Positions 36,433 through 45,777 of a stretch of DNA of 64,000 nucleotides are shown piece after piece (the stretch's first letter is position 1; each line of letters starts with the position of its first letter). The notes beneath the pieces are model-generated. The model was not told the origin of the DNA. It searched no databases and saw nothing but the letters and a program-made list of their open reading frames with translations. The translations under genes and the position numbers were made by a program. Origin of the DNA: Deltaproteobacteria bacterium (GTDB lineage: Bacteria > Myxococcota_A > Bradymonadia > REDH01); contig REDH01000081.1 of NCBI GenBank assembly GCA_007693585.1, positions 29,783-93,782 of the forward strand, given 5' to 3'.

Positions 36433-39315
36433 ATGATGCGCCGCGTATTGCTGGTGTCCATTGGTGTCCTCGTGCTGTCCGCCTGTGCGGAGACCCAGTT
36501 GCCAGGCGGGGAGAACAGCTCCAGTCCTGGCGAGGCGTCCGTGCCGACGGCCGACCGGTCGAGCGACGCGCCGACGGGAGGTGAGGACGTGTCGGGGTTG
36601 CCCGGAGACGCCACCGATCCGTCGGCGGATGTGTCCGATCCGGGTGACACCACCTCTGGCCCCGGGGACCCGGGCGAGACGACCCGCACGCCCACGCCCG
36701 CCGAAGATGAGCTCGATGCCATTCCGGACGACGGGCGCCTCGAGATCGGCGACGTGTGTCGCCGGAACGGGCAGTGCGCGAGCGGGTTCTGTCCCCGGAT
36801 CGCCATCGAGACGATCGACGGCATCTGCACCACGGCGTGCGAGCTGGACGACGATTGTCCCGATGGCTGGGGATGCGTCTTCATCGCCACGTCCGGAGCC
36901 GACGCGGCCTTCGTGTGCATCGATCCGGACTTCTGCATCGATCGGGACGGGGACGGCTACGGGGTCGGGCCGGGGTGCGACGGTCCGGACTGCGACGACG
37001 GCGATCCGGAGGTCTTCTTCGGCGCGCCGGAGTTTTGTGACGGCAAGGACAACAGCTGCAACGGCATCATCGATGACCGCCCCATCGGGCAGGGGGATCC
37101 CTGCGAGATGGGTGACTTCGGGATCTGCAACGACGGCGTGCAGTTCTGCCGCTTCGGCGAGCTCCAGTGCGAACCGGTCAACCAGCCTCAGGTCGAGGTG
37201 TGCAATGGCCTCGACATGAACTGCGACGGGACGGTGGACAGCGGGAACCCGGGGGGCGGTCAGCCCTGCTCGACGGAATTCGACGGAGTGTGCGGCACGG
37301 GCGAGACCCGCTGCGTCGAGTCGGAGATTCGGTGCGTCCCCACGGTGGAGCCCGGGGAGCAGGAGGAGATCTGCAACGGCCTCGACATGAATTGCGACGG
37401 CACGGTGGACACCGGGTTCGACGGGCTCGGTGACATCTGCTTCGCCGGGGACGGCGCCTGCCAGCGTGCGGGCATCTTCATCTGCGATGTCAGCGACCGG
37501 ACCGGACCTCCGGTGTGTTCGGCCACGGCCGGGTCGCCCCGACCGGAGGAGACCTGCAACTATCAGGACGACATCTGCGACGGTCAGATCGACACGGGGT
37601 TCCGGAACGCGCAGGGAATCTACGACACGGACGAGCACTGTGGTGCCTGTGGCGTGAACTGCCGGGAGATCTTCGATCGCCCGAACTCCACCGGCGTCTG
37701 CGGCATCGGCGGCGGGATCGCGACATGCCGACTCTCCTGCGATTCCGGCGCGTTCGACCTCAACGCCGTGCCCGACGACGGCTGCGAGTTCCTGCTCGAC
37801 ACCGACGCCATCTACGTGGGCTCCGACTCTCCGGGCGCATCGGACTCCGGGGAATGCGGCACCGGGCCCACGGCCACGGGCGAGGGACGGTTTCCCTGCG
37901 CATCCATCGGCCGTGGGATCGAGCGTGCCCAGGCCCTGGGGCGGTCGCGGGTGCGCGTCGCGAACGGCTCGTACGAGGAGAGCGTCTCGCTGGTGAACGG
38001 GGTAAGCCTGCTGGGAGGTCACCGAGCGGACACGTGGGAGCGTGACGTCGGGGCCACCCTGACCACGATCCGGGGCAACAGCACGGGAACGCACCGTCAT
38101 ACGCTGCGCGCGGACGGGATCACATCGGCGACGACCGTCGAGGGGTTCATTCTGGAGGGTCAGGTGAACGGGACCTTCGGCGGCAATGTCTATACGGTCT
38201 GGGTCACGGGTTCGAGCGCCGCTCTGGTGCTCCGCTCGAACCGCATCGTCGGTGGGACCGCGGGACCGGGGGCCCAGGGGAGCGCGGGCACGAACGGCCT
38301 CATGGGCGTGGATGGCGGGGGCCGGACGGCGGGCAACGCGAGCAGCTACGACGGCACGCGCATCTCCACGTCGAACAGCAACTGGTCCCGCCAGATCGAG
38401 AACGGGGGGGCCCGGACGTGCGACGGAGTGGACGTGTCGGGAGGCCGGGGCGGCGGCAACCAGGCGCGGCCCGTCTACAATCAGCGCGCCGGTTCGCGCG
38501 GGGGTCTTGCCGGCCGTGCCCAGCCGGGCGGCGGCAGCGCCGGTGCGCTCGGTGATGCCGGCTTCGACGGCCGCCTCGAGGGATCCTGCTTCATTCCCGA
38601 TGGCAATCGCCAGGGTCGACCCGGCGGGTCCGGTGGGCGTGGCAACGACGGGAGCTCGGGATCGGGCTGCGCCGCCGGGGCTGCCACGGGCTCCATCTCG
38701 GGAGCGCACTGGAGCGGCGGAGGAGGAGGAAGCGGAGACGTCGGTCGCCACGGCGGCGGCGGCGGCGGCGGCGGCGGGGGCGGGGGTGGACGCTGCGTGA
38801 GCAACTGCAGCAGTCAGGATCGGTACGGTGGCCATGGCGGTGGCGGCGGCTCGGGTGGTTGCGGCGGTCAGGGCGCGGGCGGAGGCCAGGCCGGCGGTGC
38901 GAGCATCGCCGTGTTCGTCAACGGCGGTCAGCACCCGACCCTCGAGAACAACGCGGTGGTGCTCGGTATCGGCGGCCGCGGGGGCAACGGCGGTGTCGCC
39001 GGTTCCGGTGGTGTCGGGGGCCAGGGCGGCCTCGCCGGCACCTGCCTGAGCGACTGCCTGTGCATCATCGAGGGGGGTGTCGGCGGTCCCGGCGGCGACG
39101 GCGGCCACGGAGGCGGCGGCGGCGGCGGCTGCGGCGGAAGCAGCTTCGGCGTCCTCTCCGGCGGAGTGGGCGGCGGGACCCCCGCCTGCGACGCAGGCAC
39201 CGGCAACAGCTTCGTCGGCGGCCAGGGCGGGGAAGGAGGCCTTGGTGGGCCTTCCCTCGGCAACCAGGGACAGGCCGGTTCGAGTGGCAGCGTCCAGAAC
39301 TGCGTGGCGCTCTGA
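36433..39315 (+). CDS. MopE-like lipoprotein with beta-helix and Gly-rich tail, paralog A
   Basis: 960 residues from ATG 36433; lipobox VLSAC (Cys18). A Ser/Asp/Pro-rich linker leads to a Cys-rich block (about 110-470) holding Ca-binding-like DRDGDGYG and repeated CNGLDMNCDGTVD motifs of the Putative_MopE metal-binding type. About 480-610 looks like a right-handed beta-helix (ERAQALGRSRVRVANGSYEE, VNGVSLLGGH, VEGFILEGQ), as in pectate-lyase-like surface proteins. The last 350 residues are extremely Gly-rich (GGGG, GGRGG) with scattered Cys. Probably an extracellular structural protein. The next gene is a full-length paralog. Confidence 0.88.
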   Translation: MMRRVLLVSIGVLVLSACAETQLPGGENSSSPGEASVPTADRSSDAPTGGEDVSGLPGDATDPSADVSDPGDTTSGPGDPGETTRTPTPAEDELDAIPDDGRLEIGDVCRRNGQCASGFCPRIAIETIDGICTTACELDDDCPDGWGCVFIATSGADAAFVCIDPDFCIDRDGDGYGVGPGCDGPDCDDGDPEVFFGAPEFCDGKDNSCNGIIDDRPIGQGDPCEMGDFGICNDGVQFCRFGELQCEPVNQPQVEVCNGLDMNCDGTVDSGNPGGGQPCSTEFDGVCGTGETRCVESEIRCVPTVEPGEQEEICNGLDMNCDGTVDTGFDGLGDICFAGDGACQRAGIFICDVSDRTGPPVCSATAGSPRPEETCNYQDDICDGQIDTGFRNAQGIYDTDEHCGACGVNCREIFDRPNSTGVCGIGGGIATCRLSCDSGAFDLNAVPDDGCEFLLDTDAIYVGSDSPGASDSGECGTGPTATGEGRFPCASIGRGIERAQALGRSRVRVANGSYEESVSLVNGVSLLGGHRADTWERDVGATLTTIRGNSTGTHRHTLRADGITSATTVEGFILEGQVNGTFGGNVYTVWVTGSSAALVLRSNRIVGGTAGPGAQGSAGTNGLMGVDGGGRTAGNASSYDGTRISTSNSNWSRQIENGGARTCDGVDVSGGRGGGNQARPVYNQRAGSRGGLAGRAQPGGGSAGALGDAGFDGRLEGSCFIPDGNRQGRPGGSGGRGNDGSSGSGCAAGAATGSISGAHWSGGGGGSGDVGRHGGGGGGGGGGGGGRCVSNCSSQDRYGGHGGGGGSGGCGGQGAGGGQAGGASIAVFVNGGQHPTLENNAVVLGIGGRGGNGGVAGSGGVGGQGGLAGTCLSDCLCIIEGGVGGPGGDGGHGGGGGGGCGGSSFGVLSGGVGGGTPACDAGTGNSFVGGQGGEGGLGGPSLGNQGQAGSSGSVQNCVAL

Positions 39316-39330
39316 ATCGACCGCCGGGCG

Positions 39331-39415
39331 TGCCCGTGCGCGCGGGGGCGAGGGATGATTCCGGGCACTTGGGCGTGGGGCCACCTCGGCCTGCCCGTGC
39401 GCGCGGGGGCGAGGG
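39331..39415. repeat. 24-bp direct repeat between MopE-like paralogs
   Basis: A 24-base element (core GCCCGTGCGCGCGGGGGCG) at 39331-39354 recurs exactly at 39392-39415, 61 bases apart, in the non-coding gap between the two paralogs. It lies 40-65 bases upstream of the promoter-like boxes for the second gene. It may be a regulatory site or a recombination scar of the duplication. Confidence 0.6.
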
Positions 39416-39455
39416 CGGTGGCGCCGTTCGTTCCGGGGGCGCATTGCAAGGGTCA

Positions 39456-39485
39456 TTGCATGAGCACCCGAAACTCCCCTATCCT
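39456..39485 (+). promoter_or_regulatory. Candidate promoter for paralog B
   Basis: TTGCAT (39456-39461), 18-base spacer, TATCCT (39480-39485). The arrangement and the surrounding ATTGC...ATGA...ACC context match the boxes before paralog A at 36339-36368, which strengthens both. Confidence 0.42.
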
Positions 39486-39558
39486 GCAGAGGACCGGAGT
39501 CGAAGTGCCCGCCACCTCTCGTGTGCCTCCGGTGATCCCCCACCATCAGGCGCTCCTC

Positions 39559-42450
39559 ATGCATCGAATTCTTCCTGCTGTCTGTGTCCTCCTCCTCGTC
39601 TTCGCCGGCTGTTCCGACGACGAAGGGCCAGCGTTCGGGCCGAGCGACCCTTCGGACGGACCTTCGAGTCCGGGCTCGGCGCCGTCCGATCCGTCGGGGG
39701 ACGTGGACAGCGATGTGTCGGGGTCGATCCCGGATGTGACCGGAGAAGACCCGGACGTCTCCACCCCGTCTGAGGAGCCGTCCTCCGTCGAGCCCACCCG
39801 AACGCCGACACCGGATGAGGACGAACTGGACGCGATTCCGGATGACGGCAGCCTGCGGATCGGGGATGTCTGTCGCCGGAACGGCCAGTGCGAGACGGAG
39901 TTCTGTCCGCGGATCGCGATCGAGACGATCGACGGCATCTGCACCACGGCGTGCGAGTTGGACACGGACTGTCCCGACGGTTGGGGATGCGTGTTCATCG
40001 CCACCTCGGGGGCCGACGCGGCATTCGTGTGCATCGACCCGAACTTCTGCATCGACCGGGACGGGGACGGCTACGGGGTCGGGCCGGGATGCGACGGTCC
40101 GGACTGCGACGACGGTGACCCGGAGGTGTTCTTCGGGGCGCCCGAGTTCTGCGACGGCAAGGACAACAGCTGCAACGGCATCATCGACGACCGCCCCATC
40201 GGGCAGGGGGATCCCTGCGAGATGGGAGACTTCGGCATCTGCAACGAGGGGATCCAGTTCTGTCGTTTCGGCGAGCTCCAGTGCGAACCGGCGAACACCC
40301 CCCAGGTGGAGGTCTGCAACGGTCTCGACATGAACTGCGACGGCACGGTGGACAGCGGCAATCCGGGTGGCGGACAGCCCTGCTCGACGGATTTCGACGG
40401 GGTCTGCGGTACCGGCGAGACCCGCTGCGTGGAGGCCGAGGTCCGTTGTGTGCCCACCGTGGAGCCCGGGGAACAGGAGGAGATTTGCAACGGCCTCGAC
40501 ATGAACTGTGACGGCACGGTGGATACCGGCTTCGAGGGCCTCGGCGACATCTGCTTTGCGGGGGAGGGCATCTGCGCCCGCGCCGGCGCTTTCGTGTGCG
40601 ACCCGAGCGATCCCACCGCGGATCCCATCTGCAGCGCCACCCCCGGCGCGCCAGCCCCGGTGGAGCAGTGCGACTACCAGGACGACAATTGCGATGGAGA
40701 GGTCGACGGGGCCTTCCGGAACGCGCAGGGCCTGTATGCTTCGGTGGAGCATTGCGGCGCCTGCAACCTCGACTGCAACAACTTCTGGCCGGGCGGCCCG
40801 GAGCAATTCAACGTGGTTCCCACCTGTGAAGTCACGGGAGGCATCGCCCAGTGCGGATTCGAGTGCGCGGGAGGCTACGTCGACGCCGACGGGGTTGCGG
40901 AGAACGGATGTGAGCTGCTGCCCGACGCCGGGGCCATCTACGTCTCCCGACCCGCCAACGGAGGCACGGACGGCGGCGACTGCGGAGCGTGGGACAGCCC
41001 CTGTGCCACGATCACCTTCGCGCTGACGCGCGCGCAGGCCGAAGGTCGGGAGCGTGTCCGGGTCTCCGACGGCGTGTTCCGCGAGCGGGTCACCATGGTC
41101 GATGGCATCAGCCTGCTGGGCGGCCACAACAGCGCCAACTGGACGCGCAATCCCGAGGTCTTCGTGACCCTCATCAGCGGCGTGGGAGGCGATGGGGCAG
41201 ACCGAATCGCCGTACGGGCCGAGAGCATCACGCAGGACACGGTCCTGAGCGGGTTCACCATCCAGGCGGAGAACGCGGCTCCAGGTGGCAACTCCATCGG
41301 CGTGTACATCCGGGACGCCGGAGATGGCCTGCTGATGGAAGACAACCAGGTCTTCGCCGGTCGAGGTGGCAATGGCGCTGCGGGACAGGCCGGCTCGCCG
41401 GGGACCAACGGGACGAGCGGCAGCAACGGCGCACTTCGCACCACGGGACGAAACTGTGGCGCGACCCGGCCCGTCCCGGGGGGCGGCGGGAGTCTGAGCT
41501 GCGAGAACCTGCGCACCGGAGACACGATCAACGTGTCGGGCGGCTCCGGTGGAGAAGCGACCTGCCCGTCCGCAAACACCCGAACGGGGGAAGGCATGGC
41601 AGGCGAAGGACTCAGTGGCGGTGAGGGAGGCCTCGGGCCCGGGCACTTCCAGGGAATTCCGGCCACCGGAGGCACGGGGGGAACCTGCAGCGTCACCCCC
41701 GCGCTCGGTGTGGATCCGGTCCCCGGATCCTCCGGTGCAGCCGGCACGGATGGCAATCGGGGCAGCCGCTCCGGCAACGCGTCCGGGTCCGTGGCCGATG
41801 GTCAGTGGCGCGGAGGTGCCGGCGGGGATGGCCAGGCCGGGCTGCCCGGAAGTGGTGGCGGTGGGGGCAGCGCTGCCGCCGGCGTGTTCACCACCGTCAA
41901 CCCGGAGTTCTACTTCGGCGCGACCGGAGGTGGCGGTGGCTCCGGTGGATGCGGCGGCGCTGCAGGTCGCGGCGGAGCGGCCGGAGGCGGCTCGTTCGCC
42001 GTCTTCATCAGCCAGTCGAGCGCGACCGACTCGTCCGACATGCCTCGCCTGCGCCAGAACACGCTGAACCGCGGACAGGGTGGCGACGGTGGTGCCGGCG
42101 GCAACGGCGGTGGAGGTGGAGACGGCAGCCTCGGGGGCAGCGGAGGCCCGACCGCCGCTGATCTCGGCAACCGGTTCGACTTCTGCATGCTCGCCGGCGG
42201 TTCCGGAGGCAGCGGAGGTCGCGGAGGACACGGCGGGGGTGGCGCTGGTGGCAACGGAGGGGCATCCTTCGACATTTTCGTCCACAACGGAACCGCCCGA
42301 CCTGCCTACGCGAACAACAACACCTTCACCCTCGGGGATGACATCGGCACCGGTGGAAACGGTGGTGTGGGGGGCAACTCCAGCAACACCGCGCTCGGCA
42401 CCGGCCAGAACGGCAGCGCAGGGCTGTCCGGACAGATCGGCTCGCTCTGA
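39559..42450 (+). CDS. MopE-like lipoprotein with beta-helix and Gly-rich tail, paralog B
   Basis: 963 residues from ATG 39559; lipobox VFAGC (Cys18). Same layout as paralog A: disordered linker, Cys-rich block with MopE-type CNGLDMNCDGTVD repeats, DRDGDGYG, beta-helix-like segment, and a Gly-rich tail of about 330 residues. The central Cys-rich block is nearly identical to paralog A over hundreds of residues. The codons there differ mostly at third positions, so the protein sequence is under strong constraint. The signal, linker and Gly-rich tails have diverged. Likely surface-exposed and disulfide-bonded; function unknown. Confidence 0.88.
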   Translation: MHRILPAVCVLLLVFAGCSDDEGPAFGPSDPSDGPSSPGSAPSDPSGDVDSDVSGSIPDVTGEDPDVSTPSEEPSSVEPTRTPTPDEDELDAIPDDGSLRIGDVCRRNGQCETEFCPRIAIETIDGICTTACELDTDCPDGWGCVFIATSGADAAFVCIDPNFCIDRDGDGYGVGPGCDGPDCDDGDPEVFFGAPEFCDGKDNSCNGIIDDRPIGQGDPCEMGDFGICNEGIQFCRFGELQCEPANTPQVEVCNGLDMNCDGTVDSGNPGGGQPCSTDFDGVCGTGETRCVEAEVRCVPTVEPGEQEEICNGLDMNCDGTVDTGFEGLGDICFAGEGICARAGAFVCDPSDPTADPICSATPGAPAPVEQCDYQDDNCDGEVDGAFRNAQGLYASVEHCGACNLDCNNFWPGGPEQFNVVPTCEVTGGIAQCGFECAGGYVDADGVAENGCELLPDAGAIYVSRPANGGTDGGDCGAWDSPCATITFALTRAQAEGRERVRVSDGVFRERVTMVDGISLLGGHNSANWTRNPEVFVTLISGVGGDGADRIAVRAESITQDTVLSGFTIQAENAAPGGNSIGVYIRDAGDGLLMEDNQVFAGRGGNGAAGQAGSPGTNGTSGSNGALRTTGRNCGATRPVPGGGGSLSCENLRTGDTINVSGGSGGEATCPSANTRTGEGMAGEGLSGGEGGLGPGHFQGIPATGGTGGTCSVTPALGVDPVPGSSGAAGTDGNRGSRSGNASGSVADGQWRGGAGGDGQAGLPGSGGGGGSAAAGVFTTVNPEFYFGATGGGGGSGGCGGAAGRGGAAGGGSFAVFISQSSATDSSDMPRLRQNTLNRGQGGDGGAGGNGGGGGDGSLGGSGGPTAADLGNRFDFCMLAGGSGGSGGRGGHGGGGAGGNGGASFDIFVHNGTARPAYANNNTFTLGDDIGTGGNGGVGGNSSNTALGTGQNGSAGLSGQIGSL

Positions 42451-42516
42451 ACGCTCCTCGACCGCACACCCGGCGCATCGGTCGTGCGCACGCTGAACCG
42501 GTCGCCTGCCGCAGGG

Positions 42517-43104
42517 TCACTCCGCCGGCACGAACGCGAGACTGGCCGAGTTGATGCAGTAGCGCAGGCCCGTCGGCTCCGGCCCGTCCGGAAACACATG
42601 CCCCTGGTGCCCCCCGCAGCGCGCACAGTGCACCTCCGTGCGGACCATGCCGAGGCTGCGGTCCTCCATCCGCCCGACGGCGTCTTCCGCGATCGGCTGC
42701 CAGAAGCTCGGCCATCCAGTACCCGAGTCGTACTTGGCCGATGACGCGAACAGGGGCGCGCCGCAGCCGGCACAGACATAAGTGCCCTCCGCGTTGTTGT
42801 GCAGGAGCACCCCGCTCCCGGCCCGCTCCGTTCCGTGGCGGCGCAGAACCCGGAACTGCTCCCTCGTGAGCCGCTCGCGCCACTGCGCGTCCGTCACGGC
42901 GCGCCAGTCCTCGACGGCGTCCGGATCCGGAACGTCCGGGAGCGCTGGAGTCGCACCGGCGTTCCGGGGCTCATCCTCGCCCCCGACCGCCACCGCTCCC
43001 GTAGTCCCTGTCGTCCCCTCGGCCTGGAGGCAGCCGACAGCCCCGGCCAACAGACCGCACACCAGGCACGCACCCCCAACGACGGAAAGTCCGAAACGCA
43101 TCAT
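42517..43104 (-). CDS. msrB: Peptide-methionine (R)-S-oxide reductase, lipoprotein form
   Basis: 195 residues from ATG 43104 (43101 also fits; GGAGG lies just upstream). A lipoprotein-like signal (GLLAGAVGC) places it in the periplasm or outer membrane. The MsrB domain (about 70-190) has both zinc CxxC pairs (VCAGC, CARC), [16 protein letters not shown] and catalytic Cys in [12 protein letters not shown]. It reduces the R-sulfoxide of methionine in oxidised proteins. Exported MsrB fits a cell with many Met- and Cys-rich surface lipoproteins. It begins about 10 bp after the pirin stop, so the pair is an operon. Confidence 0.93.
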   Translation of the reverse strand: MMRFGLSVVGGACLVCGLLAGAVGCLQAEGTTGTTGAVAVGGEDEPRNAGATPALPDVPDPDAVEDWRAVTDAQWRERLTREQFRVLRRHGTERAGSGVLLHNNAEGTYVCAGCGAPLFASSAKYDSGTGWPSFWQPIAEDAVGRMEDRSLGMVRTEVHCARCGGHQGHVFPDGPEPTGLRYCINSASLAFVPAE

Positions 43105-43113
43105 CGCCTCCAC

Positions 43114-43812
43114 TCAGGGCAGATCGAGAAGGACGAGCTCCAACCCGCGCTCCCCTCCTTCGAACTCGAGCCCCTCCCTCTCGAACGCAAGTCCGTCCCC
43201 GCGCGCGACCGGTTGCTCGCCCGCCTTTCCCGAGCCGCTCACCACCTGGACCCACGCCCCGCGCCCGGCGTCCGGGGTCCAGTCGACCCGCTCCCCTGGT
43301 CGAAGCACAGTCGCGCGGATCGAGGCGTCCTGATGGATCCGGAGCGATCCCTCCAGCCCTTCGGGGTGGACCATCACCTGCCAGCGGCCAGTCCGATCCT
43401 CCCGGGAGAAGGCTCGCTGCTCGTATCCCGGGTCAAGGCCCGGGCGCTCCGGCAGGATCCAGATCTGCAGGAAGCGCAGCGGCTCCGTGGGCGAGTGGTT
43501 GAACTCGCTGTGCCGAATGCCGCGGCCCGCCGTCATGCGCTGTACCTCCCCAGCCCGGAGCACCGCCTCGTTCCCCATGGAGTCCGCGTGCGCGATCGCC
43601 CCCTCCAGCGCGATGGACACGATCTCCATGTCACGGTGCGGATGCAGTCCGAATCCCCCGCCCGGCGCGACCACGTCGTCGTTGAGCACGCGCAGCACGC
43701 GATACCCCATCCACTCCGGATTCCAGTAGTCGCCGAAGCTGAACGAATGGTGGCTCTTGAGCCAGCCAAAGTCGGCCTTACCCCGGTCTTCCGCGTGTCG
43801 GATGCGCATCAT
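43114..43812 (-). CDS. Pirin family protein
   Basis: 232 residues from ATG 43812 (tandem with 43809) behind GGAGG. Bicupin pirin/YhhW-type: WLKSHHSFSFGDYWNPEWMGYRVLRVLNDD and PGGGFGLHPHRDMEIVSIALEGAIAHADSMGN, with metal-binding His in HPHRD and Glu/His in MTAGRGIRHSEFN. Bacterial members have quercetinase activity or act as redox-linked regulators. The adjacent msrB supports an oxidative-stress context. Divergent from ackA-pduL, with 117 bp between. Confidence 0.92.
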   Translation of the reverse strand: MMRIRHAEDRGKADFGWLKSHHSFSFGDYWNPEWMGYRVLRVLNDDVVAPGGGFGLHPHRDMEIVSIALEGAIAHADSMGNEAVLRAGEVQRMTAGRGIRHSEFNHSPTEPLRFLQIWILPERPGLDPGYEQRAFSREDRTGRWQVMVHPEGLEGSLRIHQDASIRATVLRPGERVDWTPDAGRGAWVQVVSGSGKAGEQPVARGDGLAFEREGLEFEGGERGLELVLLDLP

Positions 43813-43929
43813 GGTGTCCTCCAGGTCCGTGTCGAGGGGGTGTGCGCCACCCCGGTCCGGAGAGGATGGGCACGCTTTCCGTTCGTTCACGCGAACACAT
43901 CGAAACGCATCTTCCCACAGGAGAAACGA

Positions 43930-45774
43930 ATGCATCTGCTCGTGCTCAATTGCGGCTCGTCGTCCATCAAGGCCGATGTTCTCGACCCGGCCACCGGAGA
44001 GCGTGTCCTGCGGGCGCGGGCCGAGCGCATCGGGACCGAAGCAGGCGTACTGCGCATCAACGGCGCCGCGCCGACCGGACTGGTGACCGTGGACGTGGCG
44101 TCCGCGATCGAGCGCCTGCTTCCCGCGCTGCTCGACGCGCTCCCGGATGGCATCACGCTCGCCGGGACGGCCCATCGGGTTGTGCACGGGGGGGAGCGTT
44201 TCACGCACAGCGTCCGGATCGACGACGAGGTGGAAGCGGGGATCGAGGCGCTCAACCCGATCGCTCCACTGCACAATCCTGCAAATCTCGCCGGCATCCG
44301 GGGAGCGCGGCGCCTGCTTTCCGGGCTCGAGCACATCGCCGTGTTCGACACGGCCTTCCACGCCACCCTGCCCCGCCGCGCGCGCAGCTACGCGCTTCCC
44401 GCCAGCCTGACCCGGGAGCACGGGATCCGTCGCTACGGGTTTCACGGCATCAGCCACGCCTACGTCGCCCAGCGTGCGGCCGACTACCTGGTGGGGGATC
44501 TCCGGGACCTGCGCCTGATCACCTGTCACCTCGGCAACGGCGCGTCCGTCTGTGCCGTGGAGTATGGCCGCTCCATCGAGACCAGCATGGGGATGACCCC
44601 TCTGGAGGGGCTCGTCATGGGCACCCGTTGCGGGGACCTCGACCCGGGCATCCTGCTTCACCTGCTGCGCGAGGGATACACGGAAGAGCAACTGGACCAC
44701 CTGCTCAACCGGCAGAGCGGGCTTGCCGGCCTCTCGGGCCTCGGCAACGACCTGCGCGACATCGAGGAGCAGGCTGCGGACGGCAACGAGCGCGCACAGC
44801 TGGCCATCCACATCTACGCCCATCGCGTCCGCAAGTACATCGGGGCGTACACCGCCATCCTCGGCGGTGTGGACGGCATCGTCTTCACCGGCGGCATCGG
44901 GGAGAACTCGGCGCTGATGCGGCACCGCATCACCCAGCGCCTCGACTTTCTCGGCGCCCGTCTGGACGAGGAAGCGAACCGCGAAGCCGATGCCACCGTG
45001 AGGCGTGATGGTGTGGCGGACTTCTCCACCCGTGGCTCGCGCTCCCGGCTGCTGGTCGTCGCCACCGACGAGGAACACGCGATCGCGATGAGCGCGGCGC
45101 GGCTGCTGCTGGACCGGGATCGGGTCCGCGGGGCTCGGCCGATTCCCGTGGCGGTCAGTGCCCGGCACGTGCACCTGACGCAGTCGCACGTGGAGGCACT
45201 CTTCGGCGAAGGCCACACCCTCACCGAGCGGAACCCCCTGTCCCAGCCGGGCCAATTCGCCTGCGAGGAGACGGTCACCCTCATCGGCCCGAAGCGCAGC
45301 CTCGAGCGGGTCCGCGTGCTGGGGCCCGCCCGACCGGAGAGCCAGGTCGAGATCTCTCGGACCGACGAGTTCTTCCTCGGCATCGACGCCCCCGTCCGCG
45401 CAAGCGGCGACATCAACAACACCCCGGGCATCGTCCTGGAGGGACCGGCGGGGCGCGTGACGCTCGAGCGTGGGGTCATCTGCGCCTGGCGCCACATCCA
45501 CATGACCCCCGAGGATTCCGATCACTTCGGCGTTGCCGACGGCGACATTGTCGAGGTCGCCGTGTCGAGCGCCGAGCAGCGTGATCTCGTCTTCGGAGGC
45601 GTGCTGATCCGCGTCTCCCCCTCCTTCCAGCTCGAGATGCACATCGACACCGACGAGGGCAACGCGGCGGGCCTGTGCAAGGACGCCCGCGGCGTACTGC
45701 TCGCTACCGGGGGCACCGCGAGCCTCCAGCGCCGTGGTACGATCCACGATCGCATCCCCGAAGCAGCCGAGTAG
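43930..45774 (+). CDS. Fused acetate kinase-PduL phosphotransacylase
   Basis: 614 residues from ATG 43930 behind AGGAGA. Residues 1 to about 395 are a complete acetate/propionate kinase: LNCGSSSIK start, HRVVHGG, GFHGISHAYVAQR, THLG-type CHLGNGASV, TSMGMTPLEGLVMGTRCGDLDP, FTGGIGENS. About 405-590 is a PduL-type phosphate acyltransferase (PF06130 family): VSARHVHLT, an ACEETVTL strand, SGDINNTPGI, HIHM and LEMHIDTDEGNA with the metal-binding His residues. The two steps acyl-CoA + Pi to acyl phosphate and acyl phosphate + ADP to acid + ATP (reversible) are thus on one chain. The fused form allows channelling of acyl phosphate. No stop or frameshift separates the domains. Confidence 0.93.
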   Translation: MHLLVLNCGSSSIKADVLDPATGERVLRARAERIGTEAGVLRINGAAPTGLVTVDVASAIERLLPALLDALPDGITLAGTAHRVVHGGERFTHSVRIDDEVEAGIEALNPIAPLHNPANLAGIRGARRLLSGLEHIAVFDTAFHATLPRRARSYALPASLTREHGIRRYGFHGISHAYVAQRAADYLVGDLRDLRLITCHLGNGASVCAVEYGRSIETSMGMTPLEGLVMGTRCGDLDPGILLHLLREGYTEEQLDHLLNRQSGLAGLSGLGNDLRDIEEQAADGNERAQLAIHIYAHRVRKYIGAYTAILGGVDGIVFTGGIGENSALMRHRITQRLDFLGARLDEEANREADATVRRDGVADFSTRGSRSRLLVVATDEEHAIAMSAARLLLDRDRVRGARPIPVAVSARHVHLTQSHVEALFGEGHTLTERNPLSQPGQFACEETVTLIGPKRSLERVRVLGPARPESQVEISRTDEFFLGIDAPVRASGDINNTPGIVLEGPAGRVTLERGVICAWRHIHMTPEDSDHFGVADGDIVEVAVSSAEQRDLVFGGVLIRVSPSFQLEMHIDTDEGNAAGLCKDARGVLLATGGTASLQRRGTIHDRIPEAAE

Positions 45775-45777
45775 CCG

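Noticed and set aside
33523..42285. A minus-strand open frame of 2920 codons
   Set aside because: Only its 3' part (33523-35199) is the amidase. The rest is antisense to the OMP gene and to both MopE-like genes, lacks a signal, has no domain and arises because high-GC codon third positions remove stops on the opposite strand.
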